A DNA stretch of 64,000 bases from Paenibacillus macerans (GTDB lineage Bacteria; Bacillota; Bacilli; Paenibacillales; Paenibacillaceae), in NCBI RefSeq assembly GCF_900454495.1, contig NZ_UGSI01000001.1:1054001-1118000 (forward strand). The letters run 5' to 3'. The notes beneath the pieces are model-generated. The model was not told where the DNA came from and did no database searches. It saw only the letters and a list, made by a program, of their open reading frames with translations. The position numbers and the translations under genes were made by a program. Position 1 is the stretch's first letter. Every line of letters begins with the position of its first letter. Of the stretch, positions 49,846-57,226 are shown piece after piece.

Positions 49846-50565
49846 ATGGGCCGCAAATGGAACAATATTAAGGAGAAAAAAGCTTCGAAAGACGCCAACA
49901 CAAGCCGGATTTACGCAAAATTCGGGGTTGAAATTTATGTAGCCGCCAAGAAGGGCGAACCGGATCCGGAATCGAACCGCGCCTTGAAAGTCGTTCTGGA
50001 ACGGGCCAAAACCTACAATGTGCCTAAAGCGATCATCGACCGCGCTCTGGATAAAGCGAAAGGCAGCTCGGAGGAAACCTATCAGGAGCTCCGTTACGAA
50101 GGCTTTGGACCAAACGGGTCGATGGTCATTGTCGATACGTTGACCAACAACGTGAACCGGACGGCGCCGGAGGTGCGTTCCGCATTCAACAAAAACGGCG
50201 GGAATATGGGCGTCAGCGGTTCGGTATCCTATATGTTTGACGCCACCGCGGTGATCGGCATGGAAGGAAAAACGATCGACGAAGTGTTCGAAATCCTGAT
50301 GGAAGCCGATGTCGAGGTACGCGATATCGTAGAAGAGGATGATTCGGTCATCGTATACGCCGAACCGGATCAATTCCACGCGGTGCAGGAAGCGTTCAAA
50401 AACGCAGGGATCACCGAGTTTACCGTGGCCGAGCTGACGATGCTGCCGCAAAACTATGTGACGCTTCCGAAAGAGGCCGAAGCGCAATTCGAGAAGCTGA
50501 TCGATGCGCTGGAAGATTTGGAAGATGTCCAGCAAGTCTATCATAATGTCGAATTTGAAGACTGA
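49846..50565 (+). CDS. YebC/PmpR (TACO1)-family protein, YeeI-like
   Basis: A 239-residue member of the YebC family. The N-terminal MGRKWNNIKEKKASKDANTS and the middle LRYEGFGPNGSMVIVDTLTNN and KNGGNMGVSGSVSYMFD are family hallmarks. The MGRKWNNI start is that of the YeeN/YeeI subgroup (the other subgroup begins MAGHSKW). Members were annotated as DNA-binding regulators, and recent work places the family on the ribosome, helping difficult (proline-rich) stretches. It appears monocistronic. Confidence 0.93.
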   Translation: MGRKWNNIKEKKASKDANTSRIYAKFGVEIYVAAKKGEPDPESNRALKVVLERAKTYNVPKAIIDRALDKAKGSSEETYQELRYEGFGPNGSMVIVDTLTNNVNRTAPEVRSAFNKNGGNMGVSGSVSYMFDATAVIGMEGKTIDEVFEILMEADVEVRDIVEEDDSVIVYAEPDQFHAVQEAFKNAGITEFTVAELTMLPQNYVTLPKEAEAQFEKLIDALEDLEDVQQVYHNVEFED

Positions 50566-50760
50566 ACGAAACAAGATGAAGGATGCACACCTCGGGGAGT
50601 TGAGCGTCTCAAGTGGCGTGCTTTGGATGGAAACAGGCTGACAAGGAGGATTACCTTGGACAGCCTGTTTGCTTTTCTTGAGCTGCATTTTCCGCTAAAA
50701 TAATTGACAGTCGGCTGCTGGAACGGCGACCCGCCGTCGACGAACCTTCAGCCTTCAAAA

Positions 50761-50957
50761 TAGCGGAACTTTATATACTTATTATCCGGAGCCAGGCAGG
50801 TTCATCCCCATTAGCGCCATTTTTTGTCCTTATTTTCCTAGGAATGGCCCAGAAGCGGGGATTTCGGTAGCGATTCAAGCAAATAGGGACATAAATTACC
50901 TCTATTTCTCTTTGAACAGGGGAGAACGCCGGAATAACGCCCTTTTTGGCCCTTATA
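50761..50957. repeat. Four-unit symmetric repeat array, TAGCG...CTTATT type (array 6)
   Basis: Units start at 50761 (TAGCGGAACT...ACTTATT), 50812 (TAGCGCCATT...CCTTATT), 50884 (TAGGGACATA...CTCTATT) and 50935 (TAACGCCCTT...CCTTATATT). Spacings are exactly 51, 72 and 51. The rest of the 50566-51042 gap shows nothing assigned. Confidence 0.85.
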
Positions 50958-51042
50958 TTTTGCGCTGAGGTTTTTCAGGTGCAGTTTCGTAAAACGGAAT
51001 TGATATATCGCAATTCGGATATATGATTTTAGGAGGAACATG

Positions 51043-51807
51043 ATGAACAACGGGGCTTTGGGCGCCGGCCATTTAATGGAAACCGAAATCGTGCCGCTCG
51101 GAGATACCGCTCTGGTCGTAAAGCTTGGAGAGGCGATTCATCCGGCGGTGAATCAAAAAGTCAGGCAACTCGCCGATTATCTTGAAAAAAATCCGTTCCG
51201 GTGGATGGTGGAGTACGTTCCCGCCTTTACTTCGGTAACTCTATATTACGACATCATGCGGCTGCTGTCGGAGCTTGGCGGAACTAGAGAACAGGAGGAG
51301 GTCGTTTATCCGTTCGAGCTCGCTGCCGCTTTCGTTCGAGATGAGCTGCGAAAGCTTGAGGGCACCGGCCTTCCGCCGTCGAGAGTGATTCAAATTCCGG
51401 TTTGCTATGGCGGAGAATTGGGCCCGGATTTAACCGAAGTGGCGGAGCATCACGGTCTAACGCCCGAAGAAGTCATTGAGATACATACTTCGGCCGATTA
51501 CCTGGTTTATATGCTTGGCTTCGCTCCCGGATTTGCCTATTTGGGAGGCATGTCGGAACGTATAGCGACACCGCGGAGACAGACGCCGAGACTGTCGATT
51601 CCGGCGGGTACGGTCGGCATTGCGGGGGATCAGACCGGCGTGTATCCGCTCGAAACGCCGGGCGGCTGGCAGCTCATCGGCAGAACGCCGATCGAGCTGT
51701 TCCGGCCGGGGCAAATGCCGCCAACCTTGCTGGGGGCGGGCGATACGGTACGCTTTTATCCGATATCCCGGGGGCAATTTGACGCTTGGGAGGAGGTTAC
51801 AAGGTGA
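51043..51807 (+). CDS. pxpB: 5-oxoprolinase subunit B (KipI family)
   Basis: A 254-residue protein of the allophanate-hydrolase-subunit-1 type (KipI). Motifs: PLGDTALVVKLG, VEYVPAFTSVTLYYD, MLGFAPGFAYLGGM and IPAGTVGIAGDQTGVYPLETPGGWQLIG in pieces. With PxpC and PxpA it forms the ATP-dependent 5-oxoproline hydrolase that clears pyroglutamate, a spontaneous by-product of glutamine. Tandem ATGs at 51040 and 51043; AGGAGG ends six bases before the second, which is chosen. The stop overlaps pxpC. Confidence 0.93.
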   Translation: MNNGALGAGHLMETEIVPLGDTALVVKLGEAIHPAVNQKVRQLADYLEKNPFRWMVEYVPAFTSVTLYYDIMRLLSELGGTREQEEVVYPFELAAAFVRDELRKLEGTGLPPSRVIQIPVCYGGELGPDLTEVAEHHGLTPEEVIEIHTSADYLVYMLGFAPGFAYLGGMSERIATPRRQTPRLSIPAGTVGIAGDQTGVYPLETPGGWQLIGRTPIELFRPGQMPPTLLGAGDTVRFYPISRGQFDAWEEVTR

Positions 51808-52814
51808 GCCTCTTGATCCATAAACCCGGCCTGCTGACGACAGTGCAGGATTTGGGCCGATACGGCACGCAAAAATACGGCGTCATCGTCAGCGGAGCGA
51901 TGGATGCCTTCGCCTTGCGCATCGCGAATCTGCTCGTTGGCAATGAGGAGGGGGCAGCCGGGCTCGAGATTACGATGATGGGCCCGGAGATCCTGTTCGA
52001 GCAAACGGCGTTAATCTCGATTTGCGGCGGGGATTTGTCGCCCAAGCTAAACGGAGTATCGTTTCCGGGCTGGCGGACCGTTCTGGCCCCCAAAGGTTCC
52101 GTACTCACCTTCGGGCCCATGAAGCAAGGCTGCAGAGCTTACTTGGCCGTCGGCGGCGGATTGGAGGTGCCGGTGCAAATGAACAGCCGCTCCACCTATT
52201 TGCGGGCCGGTATTGGGGGATATGGCGGGCGAGCGCTGGCCAAAGGCGACAGGCTTCCGGTCGGGAACATGTGCATGCGGAGCCTGAATTTGCTGGCCTT
52301 GCTGGCCCGGAAGGCGGAGAATAGCGCGGGCGCCGTCAGCCGCTGGTCGATTTCCGCCGATCTTATCCCTCCCTACGAGCCGAATCCGACGGTCCGGGTG
52401 ATCGCGGGAGAGCAATACGATTTGTTCCGGGAAGAGAGCAAAACGTTATTCGTAAGCGAACCGTTTGAGGTGTTGCCGCAGTCCGACCGGATGGGATACC
52501 GTTTCAAGGGGCCCGAGCTCAAGCTGGAGAAAAACGAGGAGATGGTCTCCTCGGCCGTTACGATGGGAACGGTACAGGTGCCGCCTGATGGCCATCCGAT
52601 CGTGCTGATGGCCGACCGCCAGACGTCCGGAGGGTATCCGAAAATCGCCCAGGTGGCTTCCGCGGATTTGCCGCTGCTCGCCCAAGTGAATTTGGGCGGG
52701 AAGGTGAGTTTCCAGATAATCAGCTTAAGAGAAGCGCAGCGGCAGCTCGTCGAACGCGAAAAAGCCGTCCTTACTTTGCGCCGGGGACTCGACCTTTTGC
52801 AGCAGCAGAAGTAA
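51804..52814 (+). CDS. pxpC: 5-oxoprolinase subunit C (KipA, biotin-dependent carboxylase-like)
   Basis: A 336-residue protein of the allophanate-hydrolase-subunit-2 type. Typical stretches: LIHKPGLLTTVQDLGRYGTQKYGV, SGAMDAFALRIANLLVGNEEGAAGLEIT in pieces, SRSTYLRAGIGGYGGRAL and SDRMGYRFKGPEL. GTG 51804 overlaps the pxpB stop (GTGA) and has GGGAGGAGG upstream, so it is translated in step with PxpB, its complex partner. Confidence 0.93.
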   Translation: MSLLIHKPGLLTTVQDLGRYGTQKYGVIVSGAMDAFALRIANLLVGNEEGAAGLEITMMGPEILFEQTALISICGGDLSPKLNGVSFPGWRTVLAPKGSVLTFGPMKQGCRAYLAVGGGLEVPVQMNSRSTYLRAGIGGYGGRALAKGDRLPVGNMCMRSLNLLALLARKAENSAGAVSRWSISADLIPPYEPNPTVRVIAGEQYDLFREESKTLFVSEPFEVLPQSDRMGYRFKGPELKLEKNEEMVSSAVTMGTVQVPPDGHPIVLMADRQTSGGYPKIAQVASADLPLLAQVNLGGKVSFQIISLREAQRQLVEREKAVLTLRRGLDLLQQQK

Positions 52815-52857
52815 ACCGAATCGTTGAACAACCTATCGAAAGAGAGGCGAATGAACC

Positions 52858-53643
52858 ATGAGCGTGGTGGACTTGAATTGCGACATGGGAGAAAGTTTTG
52901 GCGCTTATAAAATCGGCAGTGACAGCAAGGTGCTGAAGTATGTGACCTCCGCCAATATCGCCTGCGGTTTTCACGCCGGGGATCCGTCGATGATGCACCA
53001 AACCGTAAAGCTGGCCTTGGAAAGCGGAGCTGCGCTCGGCGCCCATCCGGGACTGCCGGATCTTGCCGGCTTCGGCCGCCGGGAGATGAATATTTCCCCT
53101 CAGGAAGCTTGCGACATGGTCGTGTACCAAATCGGCGCTTTGTGGGGATTCGTGCGTGCGGAAGGCGCAAAGCTGCAGCATGTGAAGCCGCACGGGGCCC
53201 TATACAATATGGCGGCCCGCAATGCCGGGCTGGCTGAAGCGATCGCCGAGGCGGTTTACAAAGTCGATCCCGAGCTGATTTTGTTCGGCCTGGCCGGAAG
53301 CGAATTGATTCAAGCCGGGCAAAAAGCGGGGCTGCGCACTGCAAGCGAGGTGTTCTCCGACCGTACTTACCAGTCCGACGGTTCACTGACGCCCCGCAGA
53401 CAGCCTGATGCTTTGATTACCGATGAGCAAAAATCGGTCAACCAGGTGATTCGCATGGTGGCTGAAGGCAAAGTAATGTCCCGGCAGAACGTGGACGTGC
53501 CGATCCGGGCCGATACGATATGCATTCATGGCGACGGCGCGCATGCCGTGGAATTTGCCGGCAAAATCCGCAGCTCTCTCACGAAAGCGGGGATCGTCGT
53601 TCAGCCGATCGGTGTGACGCTCGGACGAAGCGAGCAGGGGTGA
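52858..53643 (+). CDS. pxpA: 5-oxoprolinase subunit A (LamB/YcsF family)
   Basis: A 261-residue protein: DLNCDMGESFGAYKIGSD at the N-terminus, ANIACGFHAGDPSMMHQTV, GAHPGLPDLAGFGRREM and VKPHGALYNMAARN are family landmarks with conserved Asp/His residues that bind the substrate/metal. It completes a pxpB-C-A operon, the order common in Firmicutes being variable. AGAGAGGCG precedes ATG 52858. A hairpin follows the stop. Confidence 0.94.
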   Translation: MSVVDLNCDMGESFGAYKIGSDSKVLKYVTSANIACGFHAGDPSMMHQTVKLALESGAALGAHPGLPDLAGFGRREMNISPQEACDMVVYQIGALWGFVRAEGAKLQHVKPHGALYNMAARNAGLAEAIAEAVYKVDPELILFGLAGSELIQAGQKAGLRTASEVFSDRTYQSDGSLTPRRQPDALITDEQKSVNQVIRMVAEGKVMSRQNVDVPIRADTICIHGDGAHAVEFAGKIRSSLTKAGIVVQPIGVTLGRSEQG

Positions 53644-53648
53644 GAAGA

Positions 53649-53672
53649 ACCTCGCCGACGGCGAGGTCCTTT
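53649..53672 (+). terminator. Hairpin after the pxp operon
   Basis: ACCTCGCC-GAC-GGCGAGGT is a perfect 8-bp stem with a 3-base loop; the T-run after it is weak (CCTTTGTT), so termination may be partial. Confidence 0.65.
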
Positions 53673-53859
53673 GTTCCGTGCAATCCCATGCGTTGGATGC
53701 GCGGGAGGGATGCGTTTGGGGCTTAATCCCGCAGTTAGAGTCAGATTGTTATGGAACTTATTTCAAGGTTAGAACCGACTCTTCCCCTTCTTTCATGCGC
53801 AAAAGCACTGAGTTTTCGGCACCTTCTAAACTGTGGTAGTCTAAACCTATGGACACTGC

Positions 53860-53993
53860 TCTAACGGACCCAAATGACTTTTTGCTTCTAAACGAGCTCA
53901 CCCGGCCGATTCGAGGGAAATAACGTCATCTCGGTCCGTTACATTTGGCAAACCTCCATTTTTTTGCGGATAGAGCCTTAGGAGTCCCTTAGC
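53860..53993. repeat. Degraded symmetric repeat array, TAACGGACC type (array 7)
   Basis: One forward unit at 53860 (TCTAACGGACC...GACTTTT) and two inverse units at 53921 (TAACGTCATC...GGTCCGTTACA) and 53971 (TAGAGCCTTA...CCCTTAG). Spacings 61 and 50 match the inner and right spacings of the intact arrays. The expected outer left unit is not recognisable. Confidence 0.65.
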
Positions 53994-54093
53994 TCCCCGT
54001 TTCCCCGCTTCTTCAGGTTCCGCTTCTCCTGTCACCTCTACACCCGCACTTCGTCCTTTAATCCGCCGGAAATTTTATACGCTATCATATTGA

Positions 54094-54228
54094 AAAAATC
54101 CGGGCGGCCATTCAAGGCCCCGGCATATTTTGGCCAAAGACCGCGTACTGTTTAACGGCGATAAAATCGCGGCCGACGCGGCCGAAACGATAGAACCTGC
54201 CGAATTGACACGGATGGAGATGACCTGA
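54094..54228 (+). pseudogene. Possible 3' remnant of a gene upstream of xdhC
   Basis: From the stop at 54091-54093 to the TGA at 54226 the frame encodes a coding-like string (AKDRVLFNGDKIAADAAET, EPAELTRMEMT) that ends three bases before the xdhC start, the spacing expected of an operon neighbour. No start codon or upstream part exists. I do not recognise the family; it may be the tail of a deleted metabolic gene. Confidence 0.4.
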
Positions 54229-54230
54229 GT

Positions 54231-55472
54231 ATGGAGGAGATAACCCGCTCGCTGCTCGCTTGCCGGACGGAAGGACGGCGCTGCGCCGTGGCTGCGGTGA
54301 TCGAGGTGGACGGCTCCGCTTACCGCCGCGAAGGGGCGCGCTGCCTTATCCACGAGGATGGGGAAGTGACGGGTATCCTCAGCGGCGGCTGCATCGAGGA
54401 GGATTTGCGCGGGCACGCCGCGGAGGTGCTGCGTTCCGGCGAGCCGCTAAAGCTGTTCTACGACTTCCGGGTCAAAGGCGACGGCGTTTGGGGGCTTGGG
54501 CTCGGCTGCAACGGTGCGATCACCGTTTGGCTGGAGCCGTTTGATCCGGTGCGCGCTCCCGAGGCGGCGGACCGGATTTTATCCGACCTGCTGGGGCGTG
54601 CGGAAACGCGGGAGCCCTACGAGGCGGTGACGGTGATCGTTTCCTCCGATCCCGTCGCCGTTCCGCCGGGCACGCGCGGGGTTAGCCCCAGCGGGGCGTA
54701 CGCCGGCCGGCTTGACGGCGGCCGGACGGCCGGGCTGGTGCGAGACGTACGCGGCAGCTCCCGGCTGGAGCTGCTGGTCGAACGCATCGCACCGCGCCCG
54801 GAACTGGTCATCGTCGGCGCCGGCGACGATGCCCGCGTGCTCTGCAGCATGGCGAAAATGCTGCAGTGGCGCGTCACCGTCGCCTACCATGCGACGGAAA
54901 AAGCGGGCAAAAGCCGGTTCCCGGAGGCGGACGAACTGCTGATCATTCCGCGCCTTGCCTTTGACCAAGTGGACGTCAAAGGCAAATTCGTGGTGGTCAT
55001 GTCGCACAATCTCGACTTGGACCGCGAAGCGGTGCGAAAGATGCTTACGCCGGAGGTGGCTTATCTGGGGCTCGTCGGCTCGAGATACCGGCTGGAAAGA
55101 ATATTGGAGCATATGGGGCCCGGGCGGGAACATCCGCATAAGGCAGATGAAGCAGACGGAAGCCTTGGCGAAGCCGGGGAGCAGGGAACGGAGCAGGAGA
55201 CGGAGCAGGGTGAAGCGCAGCGCAGCGGCATAGACCGCAGCCTCTTGGATAAGCTGTATTCCCCCGTTGGCCTGGATATCGGGGCGGCTACGCCACAGGA
55301 GATCGCCATGAGCATCCTTGCGGAAATGTTGGCCTGCCGAAACGGCAAGCCCGGGGGATTTCTACGCAACCGTAAAGGGCTGCGCGCGGCATCCTCGGCC
55401 GCGCAGGTTGCCGAAGCGTGCCTTGCGCCGCGGGATCTCTGCCAAACTTCGGAGACTACTTGCCATGTCTGA
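54231..55472 (+). CDS. XdhC/CoxI-family molybdenum-hydroxylase maturation protein
   Basis: A 413-residue protein. The N-terminal XdhC_CoxI domain has AAVIEVDGSAYRREGARCLI and ILSGGCIEEDL; the C-terminal Rossmann domain has LVIVGAGDDARVLCSMAKMLQW and VVMSHNLDLDREAVRKML, YLGLVGSRYRLERIL. A low-complexity Glu/Gln/Gly insert (about 305-330) interrupts the C-terminal domain. Members deliver sulfurated molybdenum cofactor to xanthine dehydrogenase-type enzymes; no such enzyme is encoded here. It overlaps the following MocA-like gene, which fits a cofactor cytidylation/insertion pair. Confidence 0.9.
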   Translation: MEEITRSLLACRTEGRRCAVAAVIEVDGSAYRREGARCLIHEDGEVTGILSGGCIEEDLRGHAAEVLRSGEPLKLFYDFRVKGDGVWGLGLGCNGAITVWLEPFDPVRAPEAADRILSDLLGRAETREPYEAVTVIVSSDPVAVPPGTRGVSPSGAYAGRLDGGRTAGLVRDVRGSSRLELLVERIAPRPELVIVGAGDDARVLCSMAKMLQWRVTVAYHATEKAGKSRFPEADELLIIPRLAFDQVDVKGKFVVVMSHNLDLDREAVRKMLTPEVAYLGLVGSRYRLERILEHMGPGREHPHKADEADGSLGEAGEQGTEQETEQGEAQRSGIDRSLLDKLYSPVGLDIGAATPQEIAMSILAEMLACRNGKPGGFLRNRKGLRAASSAAQVAEACLAPRDLCQTSETTCHV

Positions 55473-56154
55473 CTGGGCAAACGCCGTCTGGGCGTTGATT
55501 CTCGCCGGCGGGGCGTCGGCGCGGATGGGCCGGCCCAAGCTGCTGCTTCCGGCGCCCCAAGGCAATGTGCTTAAGCAAACGGTATATCAGGCGTTGTCTT
55601 CCGGCAGCTGCCGGGTGGCGGTTATCGCCGCCGCAAACGGCCCGGTCAAGCGGAAGCACCTGGAGGTCCGGCCGGTGCTGCGGGCGGGAGCCGGGGGCAT
55701 GATGACAGCGGGAGCGGCCGATGTTCGACCGGATTTGGCGGAGGTTACCGAATGGCTTGAAACGGATGCTTCAGCACGGGGGCTCGGCGCATCGCTGGCC
55801 GCCGGCGTGCGGCAGCTGTCGGCGCGCCATTCAATGCAGGCCATCCTGGTGCTGCTTGGCGATCAGCCGGAAATAAAGCCCGATTCGATCCGCCGGGTGA
55901 CCGGTACGTTCCGGGAAACCAGAGCATGGATCGTTCAGGCCCGTTATGAGGATCGTCCGGCCCATCCGGTGCTGTTTGCCGCCCCGCTGTTTGCCGAACT
56001 GACCGCGCTGAACGGCGACGTGGGCGCCAAAGACCTTCTGCGCAAATTTAACGATCGCATTGTATATTCCGCTGTCCCCGGTCCGGCGCCGGGTGATATC
56101 GACACGCCGGAGGACTATCGAAGTTATGTGCGGAATGCTTTTTCCAAAACTTGA
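55465..56154 (+). CDS. Molybdenum cofactor cytidylyltransferase-like NTP transferase (MocA/PucB type)
   Basis: A 229-residue nucleotidyltransferase: the N-terminal LILAGGASARMGRPKLLLP is the NTP-binding signature, LVLLGDQPEIKPDSI carries the metal Asp, and RPAHPVLFAAPLF the substrate region, as in MocA, PucB and MobA. It probably adds CMP to the molybdopterin cofactor used by xanthine-dehydrogenase-like enzymes. ATG 55465 lies inside the end of xdhC with GGAG ten bases before it. An unusual insert (about 65-95, LRAGAGGMMTAGAADVRP) is seen. Confidence 0.88.
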   Translation: MSDWANAVWALILAGGASARMGRPKLLLPAPQGNVLKQTVYQALSSGSCRVAVIAAANGPVKRKHLEVRPVLRAGAGGMMTAGAADVRPDLAEVTEWLETDASARGLGASLAAGVRQLSARHSMQAILVLLGDQPEIKPDSIRRVTGTFRETRAWIVQARYEDRPAHPVLFAAPLFAELTALNGDVGAKDLLRKFNDRIVYSAVPGPAPGDIDTPEDYRSYVRNAFSKT

Positions 56155-56209
56155 TTTGCCGGGAGAGAGACGTTATTCTTAGGTCAATCCATGTTAGGAG
56201 TGATGTAAG

Positions 56210-56497
56210 ATGGAGCTCACATACCGGTTTGATCCCGAGCGTCTCGAGATCCGCGAAACGGCGGGCGATGCCGATGTGGAGTTTGAGATTACCTTCCTGC
56301 AGAAGGAGCCTGTGCTGGCAAAAATGCGGGACGTGCAGAAGCAGTTCGAGGAAAACGACGTCTACACGGATGTTTTGTTCTACATGAATGAAGGTCGGGA
56401 GCAGCAATACAAGGTGGTTGTTCGCAAGGATTTTTACACGGACTTTATTTTGGCGCTGCTGAAACACCAGCTTTTGACCCGGGTGGAATGGACGTAA
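56210..56497 (+). CDS. Conserved hypothetical small protein (95 aa)
   Basis: A 95-residue, charged protein without signal or membrane segment: MELTYRFDPERLEIRE, EFEITFLQKEPVLAKMRDVQ, YTDVLFYMNEGREQQYKVVV and VRKDFYTDFILALLKHQLL. The pattern of alternating hydrophobics suggests an alpha/beta sandwich. I do not recognise a named family. A proper ribosome site (TTAGGAGTG) precedes ATG 56210 and a strong terminator follows, so it is very likely a real single gene. Confidence 0.75.
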   Translation: MELTYRFDPERLEIRETAGDADVEFEITFLQKEPVLAKMRDVQKQFEENDVYTDVLFYMNEGREQQYKVVVRKDFYTDFILALLKHQLLTRVEWT

Positions 56498-56501
56498 ACA
56501 C

Positions 56502-56566
56502 AAAAACAGAAGATCGCCGCTTCCAGCGCCTTTCTGGCCTGAATGGGGCGATCTTCTGTTTTTGTT
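56502..56566. terminator. Strong bidirectional terminator
   Basis: AAAAACAGAAGATCGCC pairs with GGCGATCTTCTGTTTTT; it lies between the convergent 95-aa gene and the 140-aa minus-strand gene. Confidence 0.9.
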
Positions 56567-56580
56567 GGCACGAGAAGCGA

Positions 56581-57003
56581 TTACCCGATGGCCGTAGCTG
56601 TAAAAACGATCGGACCTACAACTCTTGCCGCGGCATTGTTGTCTTGATTTTCCACGATTAACTGGTAGTTTTGCGTACCGAGCGGAGCTTGCTCTACCAT
56701 ATTCACGGTGATCAGGCCCCAATCGTTAAAGAGATCTTCCAATTCCACGAGCCCGTAAAATATTTCCGTACCCGCCCTCCAAATCCGCACCAAAATATTC
56801 GGGGTATCGGCTAACGCCTCGACGCCGACCGTGGCTTTCAGTTCCACCCGGTTGTTAAATGAAGCGGGGTTTGCCGGATCAATGAACACCGAGACGGCGG
56901 CGATTTGGACACCGGCCGGTGAAATAGGGATCGGGATCGCCGGACCGACATTGGTTGCGGGCGAAACTACCGATGCATTGTAATCCAGTAATGTTCTTGC
57001 CAT
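56581..57003 (-). CDS. Hypothetical beta-rich protein, possibly spore-surface
   Basis: A 140-residue protein rich in Ala, Val, Ile, Asn and Thr with no Cys: LLDYNASVVSPATNVGPAIP, VSVFIDPANPASFNNRVELKATVGV, LVRIWRAGTEIFYGLVELED, NYQLIVENQDNNAAARVVGPIVFTA. The alternation predicts a beta-sandwich such as those in exosporium or phage-like surface proteins. No signal peptide is found. AAAGGAG lies 11 bases before the ATG at 57003. The spore-surface idea rests on composition and on the spore-forming context only. Confidence 0.65.
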   Translation of the reverse strand: MARTLLDYNASVVSPATNVGPAIPIPISPAGVQIAAVSVFIDPANPASFNNRVELKATVGVEALADTPNILVRIWRAGTEIFYGLVELEDLFNDWGLITVNMVEQAPLGTQNYQLIVENQDNNAAARVVGPIVFTATAIG

Positions 57004-57156
57004 AGGACTATCATCTCCTTTGGTTTTCTGCTTTTATTTTATGTTGCTAAACGACGCTCGTTTGGATAAAGGTAGCGGTTCAGTTGACTCAATTTGGTAA
57101 GCCAAGCAGGTAGGCGTGGATCATTCCCGCAAGTTTTTAGCCGCTTTAGCCCGCAA

Positions 57157-57178
57157 AAAAAAGGCCGCCTCCGGCTGC
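57157..57178 (-). terminator. Short terminator of the minus-strand MFS gene
   Basis: On the minus strand GCCG-GAGG-CGGC is followed by eight T. The stem is short but GC-only. Confidence 0.55.
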
Positions 57179-57226
57179 TTGCCGATAGGAAGCCGTTTAT
57201 CATCATGGAAAGTTGTTAGCGAAGGC

